Notes: generated by a model not told the origin, from the sequence alone. Positions 44,768-56,956 are shown, counted from the first letter of the stretch. The stretch: DNA of 64,000 nt from Cotesia glomerata (GCF_020080835.1 NC_058159.1:27872474-27936473); one strand, 5' to 3'. A program made the numbers and translations.

Positions 44768-45763
44768 TATATTATTAAGAGAATAAGAAAAATTTTGTTT
44801 CCAGGATAGTCATATGATAAAATTAATTTTTTTAGTGTCATTGCAAAGGTCTTGACGTGAATTTGTGCCTATTCAAGGTTTCATTTGATTCTCACCGATA
44901 GCCAATTTATTATGGCTGCATCCGAAAATACTCTACCTCTAGATACATAATTAAGAAATGACCTTGTATCTTGTGAAATATTGACATTTTTAAAGATATA
45001 AGCTCCTCCCGACGTTACACTCATCGAGACCTTTCATTTGAGTACCCACATCAATTTTTCATATATTTATATATATTATATATATGTATATATGAAAAAT
45101 ATATCAAAATGCATGTGGGTACTCAAATGAAAGCACTTGATGAGAGTAACATCGGGATGAGCTTATATCTTAAAAAATGTCAATAGTTAAGAACTGACCT
45201 TGCTATCTTGTCAACTATTGACATTTTTAAAGATATAAGCTCATCCCGATGTAACATTCATCAAGAGCTTTCATTTGAGTACCCACATGAATTTTTCATA
45301 TATTTATATTTATAATATATATGTATGTATAAAAAATATATCAAAATGCATGTGGGTACTCAAATGAAAGCTTTTGATGAGTGTAACATCGGGATGAGCT
45401 TATATCTAAAAAAATGTCAATAATTATGAACTGACTTTGCTATCTTGTCAACTATTGACATTTTTAAAGATATAAGCTCACCCCGACATTACACTTATCG
45501 AGACCTTTCATTTGAATATCCACATCAATTTTTCATATATTTATATATATTATATATATATGTATATATGAAAAATATATCAAAATGCGTGTCGGTACTC
45601 AAATGAAAGCTCTTGATGAGTGTAACATCGGGATGAGCTTATATCTTTAAAAACGTCAATATTTAAAAAAGTACAATGTAATTTAACAAAAGTCATTATT
45701 TAATAAAGTAAAATTTTAATTATTTATAGTTCACAAGTCACATAGTGTCTGCAAGGTTGCCAG
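44768..45763 (+). mobile_element. Non-autonomous Helitron, copy 8
   Basis: The 5' end is slightly decayed (ATATATTATTAAGAGAATAA). The 3' end is GCAAGGTTGCCAG before T, with a damaged hairpin (GTCACATAGTGTCTGC). It has three fold-back modules. Confidence 0.83.
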
Positions 45764-46719
45764 TTCATTTAAATTTTTAAACTTCCATATAAATGTTTTT
45801 TTTTTTTTTTTATTGATAATCACAAAAACTAACATAAATAAATAAATAAAAAAAAAGTTTTGTGCTTTAATCCACGATTTTGAGGTAACAAAATAATTTT
45901 TTAATATTTTTTCAATCACATTTGCAGAACAATTGAAGAACAAACAAATTTTATTAATTCTAAGAAATTGTAAAAATTAAAAAAAAAAATGAAACTTTAT
46001 TCAAATAAAAAATTTTTCACGAAAGACTTTTCGGCTCAGCTAACAAGACATAAGGATGGGGCGTGTTATTATTTGGTTTTTATTTACCAATTTTGAATGT
46101 ACGGTTGACCTATTGTCTCTTGGGTTTAATTTCACCGAGCAATAGTTGAGTTCCCTTAGAAAATTAACGGGAACCTCCCACGTAATTTGTCGCGAAATAA
46201 CAAAAAAGGAAATAAGAAATAAATAAACACGGTGGGGTCTTTACTTCCCATTCATTCGTCCTCTTTTTCGATCACTACACTACGACAATACTCAGTAGAA
46301 CATTGCTTGGTTGGTACATCCTCGTCGACGTAGAATCGTCGTGGCAACGACAATGCGACAGCAATCATGCGCCTCGCCCCTGTCAGCGGGACACGAATAT
46401 ATCCAATGTACCAACAAACCAGCACACATACAGTTCTAAAAGCAGCTGAAGCAAGTTTAATTGTTTTTTTTGCTTTTGCTTCGCTTATTGCTTAGATTTT
46501 TCTTCATTCCACCTCTTTATTTTTTCATTCATTCAAAAATATGTACTCATTTTTATTTAATTTTTTTTTTTTAGATATCGTAGCCGGTCTCATGTCGAAA
46601 TTTAAAGAAAATTATATTAAAAATGTTTCATTTTGTCAAATTATGCCGAAAAATAGCATTGGCTTAAAAATTTATTTACATATTTTTGATATAACGCTTT
46701 AATCGGTAGAATTGCGCCC
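45764..46719. other. Single-copy stretch
   Basis: 46020-46450 is GC-balanced and not repeated. No exon was recognised. Confidence 0.35.
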
Positions 46720-46858
46720 ACACAGAAAAAAAAAAAATAACTTGAATGAAGAAAAAAATTCTTGAACCAAAAAAATAAATTTGAAAAGTTTCATTGTTTT
46801 GAATCAAGACAAAAAATTCTTGAATCAAGTTAAATTTACTTAAACCAAGAAAGATTCC

Positions 46859-47978
46859 AACGTTCTAATTAGCAAATTTTTTAACTCTATTTTAAAGAAT
46901 CTTCCATTTGTACGAAAAAACAATTAGTTCAAAATTTATTATCACTTTAAAAATCCATTTAATATCTAGTAGAGGTATAATATTTTGGTTTAGATCATTC
47001 AAATAATTTATAATTGGACTATTGCTACATCACATTGATAGAAGAATTTCTTAGCATTCAAGAAGATTTCTTTGCATTTAAGAAATCATTTCTTACACGG
47101 AAAAAAGTAAACTGTAATATACACTCGGATTCCGGGTAATTTTCATAGTTTCAAACAGTAAAGCGGACATCGGGGTGGCAAAAATATAAATATTACAGAA
47201 CTTAATGTAGAAAGTATAAAAGCCACAATTTATAATTCAATATCCAAAATAAGTGATTAGTAGCTGTCACTATAGTAAATAACGACTCTTTAATCTTAAA
47301 AAATTACAGTTTCAAACAGTAAAAATTGCCATTTCAATATATAGTCGATATTATGAGGAGAAGGGGAACTCAGATGAAAGAGAAGGGGGTCTCACTCTGG
47401 GAGAATTTAACATTTCAAACAGTAAAAATTATACTTTTAAAAGTATACATTTTACCAGTCTAAGCAATTCAATAATTACAGTTTGATTTTCAGCGTTGCG
47501 TTTAAAATTTACCATTTTACTTTGTAAATATTGACGTTGCTTGTATTAAAAATTTACTAACTTTATTTTATATCTTTTACATATCATAAGATCATTTTTT
47601 AGGTACGAAATGATAAATATCAAAGTCTGAATTCTTAATTATTATACTTTAACATTTTAGACATTTACATAGCGAATATTACTGTTTGAAATAATATTTT
47701 TTTCCATGGAAAAAGTAAATTGTAACGTTTAAATTGTAAATATTATAAAGTGAATAGTAAAATCACGATTTTACTGTTTGAAATGGTAATTTTTAGCAGT
47801 TGATCATTACTTATTATAAATCGACTGTTATTTATTACAGTTTACTTTTTTCCGTGTAGCATTTAAAAAATATTTCTTAGTATTTAAGAAATATTTCATA
47901 GTATTTATAATATTAAAAAATGTTAAAAAATCACCCTTTAAAAGGTAAGGAGTTAGACCAATTGCTAATTAGATCGTC
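46859..47978. mobile_element. Nested MITE with TCTAATTAGCAA ends
   Basis: ACGTTCTAATTAGCAAATTT at the left and TTGCTAATTAGATCGTCG at the right are inverted. The AAAGAATC/CCCTTTAAAAG-type segments inside also roughly pair. Its body is broken at 47096-47856. Confidence 0.6.
47096..47856. mobile_element. Third-level MITE, CACGGAAAAAAGTAAACTG ends, TA TSD
   Basis: CACGGAAAAAAGTAAACTGT and ACAGTTTACTTTTTTCCGTG are perfect inverted ends, with TA immediately outside both. The interior repeats TTTCAAACAGTAAAA and its complement. There is no coding sequence. Confidence 0.85.
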
Positions 47979-48069
47979 GATTTTTTAGTTTGAGAATTTT
48001 TCTACTCAAATCAAGAAATTTAAATTCTTCAAAATTATTTACTTGGTTCAAATAAATTTTTTTTCTGTG

Positions 48070-49404
48070 CATAGTCTTCAACCGATTTATATGCAATTTT
48101 GTGGGCTAATTCTATGAATCAATACCGAGTTCAAATTCGAAAAATCGGCCAATTAGTTTCAGAGTTGTGGGTATTTGAAAATTTTTTTCATTTTCGAAAA
48201 ATTTTTAGTTTTTTCAATCTTATCGAAATAAAATTTTTATCGTCTAAGATAGTTCAAATATATTGATTTTATCTCAAAGTTCACTTAAAGATCTTTAAAG
48301 CTATTATTTTTCCACTTTTGATAATTTTTTCAATTTATTTTGTGTGAAAAAATTAAAAAAATTTTTAATAAATATGTTTTTAGCTTTTATCTTCCTCTAA
48401 TTTGTCAACCGTATCAAAAGCGCTTTAAATTAATCGCCAAATTTATACAATTATCGTCAATTAAATCTATAATTCGTTGAATTTTGATCTTTTTTTTGAA
48501 ATTTCTTCAGCTGCTTTGAAAATTAAAAAAATATTTGTGCATTTTTTTCTTTTAAATTTTTATAAGCGCACTTGTAGCGAAGACTTTTGATTGATCCAAC
48601 TTAGCTGAGCCGAACCATGATAATGATCGTGATCATGATTAATAAATCTCTGTGATAGATTATCAGACCGTAGGACAAGTGTGTCTCTAGAGAGTGATCC
48701 AGTTTATTAAAACGACTAAAATAAACCAATTAATTGTCACACAGCGGAGCTAGCAAACACAGGTTCGTTTAAATTTTTGACATCATATATTTATATTTAT
48801 ATTTAAACATTTTATTTGTGGGGTACATCTGTGTGTATGCATCAGTAAAAGGTCAAAGAAGAAAAGAGGAGCCAGCGGTGTCTCGTGTCTGCATCTGCAC
48901 ATCGGCATCAGCATCATCCACCGAGAGAGAAAGAAAAAGATAAAGCATTAACCCCGGTGCGGATAAATCCCACGGGGAGTTAGATATAGAGTTTATGTAT
49001 AAAGATGGAATGGAAGGATGGAAGGCGGTGTTTACTTGAGGATAGATGATTCGGTTACGCAGGGGATGAACTGCAAACACCGATCGGGTTTCAAGTGTTC
49101 CACATCAGCCTCGCGAGACAAACCAAATGGCTAGGGCTCTGTCTATCACGATGAGGATGTTCAATTCAACATTCAACCTAGGAACAACCAAGATGATGAT
49201 ATTGAGAGCTAAACTATCAGAAGGCACACACGCCGCAGGGAGAGTTAAAGGGTAAGTGTATATAAGTTAGAGAAATGGATCCAATTTCTATTCGTCTAGT
49301 GGATATCGAGTTGATAACCATTCACGATACGATCTATATATGCGAATATCAATAACTATCAAGTGACATTACATGCATCAGCGTTTTAAGATCGATGGAA
49401 CCAA
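48070..49404. other. Single-copy stretch
   Basis: 48590-49330 is GC-balanced, with a GATCGTGATCATGAT palindrome at about 48626. No exon was recognised; the minus frame at 48853-49080 has no family resemblance. Confidence 0.35.
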
Positions 49405-50030
49405 ACACTGAAAAGAAAAATTCTTGACTGGAGGGTAAATTTTCTTGGCTTAAGAAAACATTAAGGAAGATTGAAAATTTCTTGAATGAAGTCAAAGTTT
49501 CTTGAGTCAAGAAAATTTCTTCTTGTTCCAAAATAAATTTTTTTTTCTTTCAAATTTTCTTGGTGCAAGAAGTCTGTTTTTTCTGTGCACAGAAAAAAAA
49601 ATTTATTTGAATCAAGTAAATAGTTTTGAAAAATTTTATCTTCTTGATTTGAGTGATAAATTTTTAAACTAAGAAATTTTTTGGTTTAAGTAAATTTTAC
49701 TTAATTCAAGAATTTTTCATCTTGATTCAAGACAATGAAACTCTTCAAAATTATTTTTTTGGGTCAAGAATTTTTCTTTTGATTTAAGTTAATTTTTTTT
49801 TCAAGGCAGGTCTTATGGAAAAGCGAGTAATAAATCAGAAAAAAAAATAAACTTGAATCAAGAGAAAAATTCTTGAACTAAGAAAATAATATTGAAGAGT
49901 TTTTATTGTTTCGGATTAAAAAAAATTCTTAATCAAATAAAATTTACTCAAATCAAGAAAAATTTCTTAGTTTAAGAATTTTTCTACTCAAATCAAGAAG
50001 ATGAAATTCTTCAAAGTTTTTTTTTGTGTA
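49405..50030. mobile_element. Three TTGAATCAAG-family MITEs in a row
   Basis: Three units at about 49405-49592, 49588-49803 and 49837-50030 share CTTGATT(C/T)AAG and AATTCTTGAACC-type arms and A-run/T-run ends with CACTG or CTGTG. The first is divergent (CTTGAGTCAAGAAAATTTCT). The first and second share the CTGTGCAC junction, so the elements abut directly. Confidence 0.72.
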
Positions 50031-51529
50031 TCACTTTAAACACAAATAATCTTTGACAGGCCGAAGGTCGATCTGGAAAAGCCGGAGAATTTTTAATTTC
50101 TCGAGTAGAGAATTTTGTTAAAAAAAAAGTAAATTATAAAATTTGCAAAAATTCTTGTTAATTTTTAAATATTAATTCTGGCTCCGAAATTTTTATTTTT
50201 TTGATATTTACACAGCTAATATTACTGTTTTTAATGGTAATTTTAGATACATAATTGTTCGAATAATAAATTAATTATTAAAATTAAGATTTCACTGTTT
50301 GAAATAGTATTTATTATAAATTGATTATTATTAATATAGTTTATAATTAATTTTTGAAGTTATTTGAAGAATTCAAAGTTATTAAAAATTAATTATTTTT
50401 ATTTATATATTGTCCTTTCAATACTAGTCAATTGAGCTGTAAATTATAGCTGATATTATTTTTTATTATTTAACTTTTATTTTTTTAAGCTTGTGATGTA
50501 TTATAATTAAAAAATATTGTAGAAATAATTAATGAAAAAGGTTATTGATTTTTACAATACTTGTTATATTTTTAAAAGTTGTAGATAGTTAATTTAATTT
50601 TTTAATTAAACGAAATTTGTAAAAGAATTGACTCTCTAAATCACAGTCACAAAAACTTGATGCAATTTTTTATAAAAGTTTTAATTTTCCAACAAGGATG
50701 TGAGGATTAAAAATAAATAAATAGAAGAAAATGAAGAATTTTTATTTAAAAATTACCTGAAAAATGTAAGACATTCCATGAGCTTGAGGTCATTCTTATC
50801 TGGTCTGCATTCCACCTTGCGAGACGGAAATAATGTCACGGTTAAAAAAGATTTTTAAAATTAAAGATCTCGAGAAGGAAAAGGAGACATAACTGGGAAG
50901 ACTAGTATTCGCGGGTTTCCGGGACAACTTGCCGGTAACAAGGTAACAGGGTCGGCTTTATGGAGAGTGCCTATGAGAAGAAAGGAGACAGAGATGAAAC
51001 AGTGATGGGTGATGGGCGATGGTTAACACTGGTGACTAGTGTGCCGTAGTAAAAGGACCGAGGTTAGATGTCCCCTTACTCTTTACTCTGTTCTTCTCTT
51101 TTTCAATCTCCAATCTTAAATGTCTACCCGATCTTACTAGCTCACTTTCAAGAGTCAGTCTCTCTTTACTTGATATTATTCATCATATCCACCCCCTCCT
51201 CCTCGTCGCATCGCTTCTTGCCCAGTAAACTTGTAAAACAATAAAAGCTTCCGGTGATTCGCTGTCGTCTATCCGTCCAACCGTTTTCTCAACCGGTACA
51301 TCGGGTCCTCATTATAATCATTTTCTTCTTTACTTTAACTTACAGTCACTGTGAAACTTTTTCTTCCTTAAAAAAAAAAATCATAATAAAAAAGAAGAAA
51401 ATAATTTTTATTTCATTTCTTCTTTTCTTCATTTAAATTAAAATTTCTTTGAATTATAAATAAAAAAAATTTTGGCTAAATAATTTTGTTATAATTATAA
51501 TCACAATATAAATAGTTTCAGTACTTTTA
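50031..51529. other. Single-copy stretch
   Basis: 50780-51310 is GC-balanced with a C/T-rich tract at 51060-51220. No exon or shared repeat was recognised. Confidence 0.35.
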
Positions 51530-52380
51530 AAATAAATTTTAAAAATAATACTATTATGACTGCATCAATTACCAATAATTTAATTTAATTAAAAATCTCA
51601 TAAACATAAACTTATATATAGAATTAATTAATTATTCAAAACTCCTCCAAAAACTTTACACAAAAAATTGAGTATCACCAAAAAATATTTAAAATCTTAA
51701 AAAAAGCATAAACTTAAATCAAAAATTTCTTCATATAACTAGTAATTAGTAGTTATTAATTTTCACAAATAAATAATTGATTTTTCTATTAATTATGTAG
51801 TCAATTTGGATCTCTTGATTTTTTATAATAGTAAAAAATAACTAATTTAAAAGTGCAGCCAATAGACTTAAATTTTAAAAATAATACTGTTATGACTGAA
51901 TCAATTACCAATAATTTAATTTAAGTTATTAAAAAGTGGATGTAACGTTTTCATTGTTGTCGCTTTTCGTTGCTATGGTAACTACTTTGGCAACGGTTAA
52001 ATATTAATGAATAAAATTTGTAAAAATATTGATTAATTAAATTTTTTATAACAAATATTTTGGCAGAAGCGCGCAAAGCGCGCTCGATTTTTTAATAGTT
52101 TAATTAAAAATTTCATGGACATACTTGTAGAACCAATTAATTATTCAAAACTCCTCTAAAAACTTTACACAAAAAATTATCACCAAAAAATATATAAAAT
52201 CATAAAAAAAAAACATATAATTTCTTCATATAATTAGTAATTAGTATAGTTATAAAATTTTCACAAATAAATAATTGATTTTTCTATTAATTATGTAATA
52301 AATTTGGATCTCTTGATTTTTTAAAATAGTAAAAAATATTTAATTTAAAAGTAAAGCCAGTAAACTTACTAAATATTTAG
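51530..52380. repeat. Tandem duplication of a roughly 340-bp block, second copy interrupted
   Basis: 51530-51865 and 51866-52380 share the same order of blocks: ATTTTAAAAATAATACT, TCAATTACCAATAATTTAAT, TTATTCAAAACTCCTC, ACAAATAAATAATTGATTTT and TTGGATCTCTTGATTTTTTA. The second copy has about 190 extra bases (about 51919-52108) containing AAGCGCGCAAAGCGCGCTCG. The inserted segment has no coding content. Confidence 0.85.
51919..52108. mobile_element. Insertion into the second duplicate, GCGCGC-containing
   Basis: Absent from the first duplicate at the same point. It has a short GC-rich hairpin GCGCGCAAAGCGCGC near its right end, in otherwise AT-rich sequence. It is probably a small non-autonomous element; the class is not determined. 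Confidence 0.5.
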
Positions 52381-54131
52381 TAGATTCATTTTAAAACTAC
52401 TAATTTTGATATATTTTTTGTATTTGCTATTCTAATAAGAGAAAATTTTACTAATTTATTTTTAAAGTTTAAAATTATTCACTAAAAAAAAAAAAAAACA
52501 TTTTATCAAATAAATAAAATTTTCCTTATTTTTTTAATTATTTATTTATTTATTAGAATAAACGCCAATCGGCAATGTACATAAATTATTTAGTACTTAG
52601 GATTATTATTAATGATTTAACGGCTATTAAATATGTAATAATAAAATTATTGAAATTATTATATGATTATGTATAAGTGCTAGCTGGTTAATATTAATTC
52701 CTTGACTTTGGAGGTGAATCTTGATTCAATTATTTCGGTAACAATACTTTATTATAAACTAATATTTAATTTCAAAGCGTTAAAATTGAAGAAATAAAAA
52801 TTTTTTCAGAGTAAGTTTGCTAATATTCCCGTTATTTTAATCAGCGCTTCCGTAAATATTTACTGTTGCTGCGAAGAGAGAAGCTAATGGGATTTTTTTC
52901 ATCGCAGTACCAACTCCCAGAATATAATATATTAGTACTATTTATTAGACAATAGAGTCAACACTTAGAGCTGATTAAACTTGAATTTTACGACTAGTGT
53001 GTGTCTTTTATGTTAAAACGCTCCTCTGAATAGAGATGGAGATGGAGAATGGCCAGCGTAATCGGTGATGGGCATTTACATCGGCGATTTAACATCTCTA
53101 GAATATATATACATACTCCATAGAAAGTTTAAAAGATTTGGCATTGGTATGCCCTATAAAAGCTAAAAGACACGCGGACTTCCTCTTTCACTCGACTGAC
53201 TTCCGATTCAATCGAATTCTAGGTTCTGTCCTAACAGAACGTCATTGGGGAAATAAAATCGTTGGACTTTAAACCACCGGATATGTATTTCGAGGACTCT
53301 ACTCTGATAATGGAGACGGGCCATCCGCAATCCATTGAAGAATATACATAGGGGAAAAAAGCGAAGGATTGGGGTGAGAATCTCTGTGTCTACAAAAGTA
53401 AAGAAAAGGAGAGACAGAGATGAGACTATACCCAAGACTTTATCGAAATTAACACGACGACACGGGACCCGGGACCCGGGACACGGGGTCGCTCTGCTTC
53501 ATTGTCATCCTCCTCTTTACTTCTTATTTTTTTTCCCCGCGAATAGATAAGAAAAGTAGCGGGGCGAAAAAATCGAAAAAATTCAGATTTAAAATCTCGA
53601 TTTGAATCCCTCACTGCGGCCCATCGATTCGGAAGAAATACTTCCGGCAATAGGGAACGCACCAGACCCTTTTTTTTACTTCCAGTATGTAATATTCTTC
53701 TTTTTTATTAATTCACTGTTGTGTACAGTTAATTTCGTATCGTGTCATTACTTGTTATTCATTATTCATTGTTTGTATTATCTAAAATTAATTTTTTGTA
53801 ATTGTGACATTTTCTTTTATTCTTCCTACCGGTGTTACTGTCTCGATAATTATATTCCTAATGACCGATAATATACGATAAGATTATACCAAATCTCTTT
53901 TAAAATTTTTAAATTTTTGTTTACAGCGTTTTTGATTACACTGAAGATTAACGAATAAATGTTTCAATTTTCAGGGATTATTTTATTAAATTTTAAATAA
54001 TATATATGATGAATAATAGAATTCTAGGAAAATAAATTGTATTATGACCTTTTTTCATGAGTTTTATATTTAATTATCGGTAGAATGGTGCCGATGAGAC
54101 ACTGATTAGCGCCGGGAAAATATATTTTTTT
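52381..54131. other. Single-copy stretch, GC-rich core at 53010-53680
   Basis: The core contains CGGGACCCGGGACCCGGGAC-type short tandem sequence at about 53463 and several CpGs. No frame with domain resemblance was found. It could be a promoter or 5' region of an unseen gene, but nothing in the sequence proves that. Confidence 0.35.
53155..53195 (+). promoter_or_regulatory. Possible TATA-type core promoter
   Basis: TATAAAAG at about 53156 is followed about 30 bases later by TTCACTC, a loose initiator-like match, at the left edge of the GC-rich core. No gene could be tied to it, so this is weak. Confidence 0.15.
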
Positions 54132-54402
54132 ACACTGATAGAAGGATTTGTTTGTAGTTAAAAAGATTTGTTAATATTTAACAAATCATTTATTAGAAGC
54201 CATTTGTTAGTCCTTAACAAATATTTCTTAGTATTTAAAAAGATTTAGTAATATTTAATAAATGAATATCAGATTTATTAAATACAAAAAAATCATTTTA
54301 AATACTAAGAAATATTTGTTTAATACTAAAAAGTGGTCTCTAATAAATGATTTGTTAACTATTAACAAATATTTTTTTAAAACAAATAAATCCATCTATC
54401 AA
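54132..54402. mobile_element. CACTGATAGAAGGATTT family, short copy
   Basis: CACTGATAGAAGGATTTGTT at the left after TA, AAATAAATCCATCTATCA at the right. The interior is AACAAAT/ATTTGTT palindromic repeats. It is related to the long element in SCAPER intron 7. Confidence 0.7.
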
Positions 54403-54843
54403 AGTTGATAGCTGTAAATATTTAGGAATTTATATTGATAGTTGTTTGAAATGGGATATACATATTCAGGAGACCGTTAAAAAAATTAAATTTTTTCAAT
54501 TTCTTGTATATAAACTGAGTCTTTTTATGGAACGTAGAGTACTGAAAATGCTATACCATTCGTTATTTGAAAGCGTCATCAACTACGGTATTATAGCGTG
54601 GAGTGGTGCGTATAAAAACTCTATCAAACCACTTTTTACTGTACAAGAACAAATTCTAAAAAAAATTAGAGTAGAGTACAAATATATATTAAATATTAAA
54701 CAGCAATATGTACTTTGTAGTTTGACTAAATTCTTTAGTACGTGCTTATATAAATATAATAATTATGAAGGTAGATCTAGGTACAAAATAATCCAAGGAC
54801 CTAAAATAACGAAGACTAAATTTCAAAGCAGTCCACTGTATAC

Positions 54844-55085
54844 TGCACGCATAAAAATGATTTTTCTGCCCTCCGGCCGGAAAGTGGCAACTTTCTGGCC
54901 GCTGCGCTAAACAAAGTTGCCACATTCCGGCTACGTCGAGCAGAAAAATAGTATACATACCTTGGCCAGTAAAAAGTAAAGCCTCAGATCACATGTTTGT
55001 CAACCTCGGCTTCGCCTCGGCCAACAATTACATGTGATCTGAGACTTTTCTTATTTTACTGGCCTAGGTATGTAATATACTATTG
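54844..55085. mobile_element. GC-rich fold-back unit, modules X and Y
   Basis: Module X reads CCCTCCGGCCGGAAAGTGGC then AACAAAGTTGCCACATTCCG and can fold (AAAGTGGCAACTTT, AAAGTTGCCAC). Module Y is a long hairpin with stem CCTCAGATCACATGT...ACATGTGATCTGAG, enclosed by TTGGCCAGTAAAA / TTTTACTGGCC and a TATACATACC / GGTATGTAATA outer stem, with the loop side CTCGGCTTCGCCTCGGCC. It interrupts the LINE protein frame. Confidence 0.75.
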
Positions 55086-55089
55086 TTGA

Positions 55090-55625
55090 AATAACAAAAG
55101 ACGGGATAACTGAAAAATATGTTCTGGTAACAAATGAGTTTAGTTATAGTAACAAATCCATTAATCGCATTAACAAAATTTTTCAAGTTGTACCGACAAA
55201 CCAGTCTGTTAAATGACCAAATCAATTTGTTAACAATATTGTCCTAACAAAATCATTTTATTGCAATAACAAAACTAATTTGTTGCTAAAATATTTTCCA
55301 AATCAGATATCACTGATTATAGCATATTTTTAAATTATGGATTCTTATAAAATTTAATGTAACATTTAATGTAAATTTATTTGTTATTTTAATAGAATAA
55401 TTTTGCTGTTTCAACAAAAAAATTTTTTATACCAACTAAATTATTTTGGCGAATCTACTTAAAGATTTTGCTATAGTAACCAAATTGTTTTGTTGTTATA
55501 ACAAATCAATAACTTGCTATAACCTAAATTTTGTTATTTTAACATATAATTTGTTATCCCTATGTTAACAAATGCATTTGTTACTAGAACATATCTTAGG
55601 TTATTTTAACAAAATTGTTTTCTGC
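55090..55625. mobile_element. Palindrome-rich AACAAA/TTTGTTA segment
   Basis: Many ATAACAAAT/ATTTGTTAT words in both orientations, with ends of ATGTTCTGGTAACAAATGAG and CATTTGTTACTAGAACATAT type that pair. It is likely a MITE inserted into the LINE. Confidence 0.55.
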
Positions 55626-55867
55626 GTGTGCAATTAAATATTTTAATAAGCTACCGAATGAAATAAAGAATACACATACATTTACTAAAAAAACTAAAAA
55701 TAATATTAAAATATGGTTGATGTCCAGTCAGAAACAACTAGCAACCGAATAAAAGATATGTCACTTGCGCTAGTCGTAATAATAGTATTTAATCGTATGA
55801 AGAATAATAATTATAACTTTTACAAAACTTGCACGTTTCTGGTGCTATTCTATGTTTTCGCTTTATA

Positions 55868-56312
55868 TTTTTCTGCCCTCCGGCCGGAAAGTGGCAACTT
55901 TCTGGCCGCTGCGCTAAACAAAGTTGCCACATTCCGGCTACGTCGAGCAGAAATAGTATATTACACCCTTTGGGAAGGAAAATAAGAAAAGCCTCAGATC
56001 ACATGTAATTGTTGGCCGAGGCGAAGCCGAGGTCAACATACATGTGATCTGAGGTTTTCTTTTTTACTTCCTAAGGGCTGTATACTATTTTTTTGATCGA
56101 CGAAGGCGGAAAGCGGCAACTTTATTTAGCGCAGCGGGACGAAAGTTGCCACTTTCCGCCCGGAGGGCAAAAAAATAGTATACATACCTTGGCCAGTAAA
56201 AAGTAAAGCCTCAGATCACATGTTTGTCAACCTCGGCTTCGCCTCGGCCAACAATTACATGTGATCTGAGACTTTTCTTATTTTACTGGCCTAGGTATGT
56301 AATATACTATTT
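55868..56312. mobile_element. Composite GC-rich fold-back, modules X, Y, inverted X, Y
   Basis: 55868-55953 is nearly identical to module X at 54843-54930. A Y hairpin with a different outer stem (TTTGGGAAGGAAAA / TTTTTTACTTCCTAAGGG) follows. Then comes an inverted, diverged X (GGCGGAAAGCGGCAACTTTA ... CCGCCCGGAGGGC), and at 56170-56312 a second Y essentially identical to the one at 54949-55085. It lies in the 3' UTR of the LINE. Confidence 0.78.
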
Positions 56313-56483
56313 TTATTATAAATAATGTACAAATTTTTCAATACTAAGTATATTTTGTTAAATAGCTACATATGATAAATTAACCATATATGCCTATTAA
56401 CTCTTCCCGAACCTATGCACAGGGAACATTGTGTTTCCTCTTTAGGATTTATATGTACGATTTTTGTATATTATATCTATCTT

Positions 56484-56492
56484 TTTGGGAAG

Positions 56493-56535
<43 letters not shown>

Positions 56536-56536
56536 A
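56484..56536. repeat. (AAAT)n tail of the LINE
   Basis: About twelve AAAT units form the 3' tail of the LINE remnant. Confidence 0.85.
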
Positions 56537-56540
56537 ATAA

Positions 56541-56956
56541 ATCAGTGTAATTAATCTCTAATCTCATCAACCACATCTACGTGCGTATTTTAGATATCTA
56601 CTGAGTAATTAGTGATTGTTTTTTCATTGAACTCATTTTTTACTGAGAAATAAGCTGACGTTTCTAGGTACTTTAAACATTAAATTGACATTATTAGAAT
56701 AATTATCCTTGATTATTTCCTGCGAATCCATTAATGACTAACAATTTTTGTCATTATAGATCATTAAAACGTCACTTACTTACTTAGTCTTATCATTAAT
56801 ATATTTAATATCGTTTATCATTTTTTTAAACTAAAAAATGAAGTTAATAAATGGATATTTAGGAAATTGAAACTACAAACTATAAATTTTTTCTTATTTA
56901 ATAATTTTATGATAGTTGATTATGAACATATTTTACTATTAGATGAATTTTATTTT
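56541..56956. other. AT-rich stretch, nothing recognised
   Basis: No exon or repeat family shared with the window was found. Confidence 0.35.

Larger units (their letters stand above)
46720..48069. mobile_element. TTGAATCAAG palindromic MITE, copy 4, holding two nested elements
   Basis: The left part 46720-46858 (CACAGAAAAAAA, TTGAATCAAGACAAAAAATT) and the right part 47985-48069 (CTCAAATCAAGAAATTTAAA, TTTTTTTTCTGTG) are the two halves of one element. The insert at 46859-47978 has its own ends and itself carries an insert. Confidence 0.72.
54403..56540 (+). mobile_element. Decayed LINE: RT C-terminal remnant, interrupted by fold-backs
   Basis: The frame from about 54405 reads CKYLGIYIDSCLKWDIHI, then a LYHSLFESVINYGIIAWSG block. 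These are the hallmark post-catalytic motifs of jockey/CR1-like reverse transcriptases (YLG-x-x-ID...HI and Y-x-x-x-x-x-x-YG-x-x-x-W). The catalytic palm is not present. The frame is broken near 54844; a later piece, FNKLPNEIKNTHTF at about 55635, resembles the tail of the same protein. A 3' UTR and an (AAAT)n tail at 56484-56536 close the element. Insertions at 54844-55085, about 55090-55625 and 55868-56312 disrupt it. Confidence 0.78.

Noticed and set aside
53335..53871. Protein-coding gene in the GC-rich segment
   Set aside because: Frames of 71-89 codons on both strands are equally open, with no splice-linked partners and no family motif.
55713..55985. 90-codon frame at the end of the LINE
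   Set aside because: It runs across the LINE 3' UTR into fold-back module X; the LINE tail frame is a different one (FNKLPNEIK) that stops near 55752.
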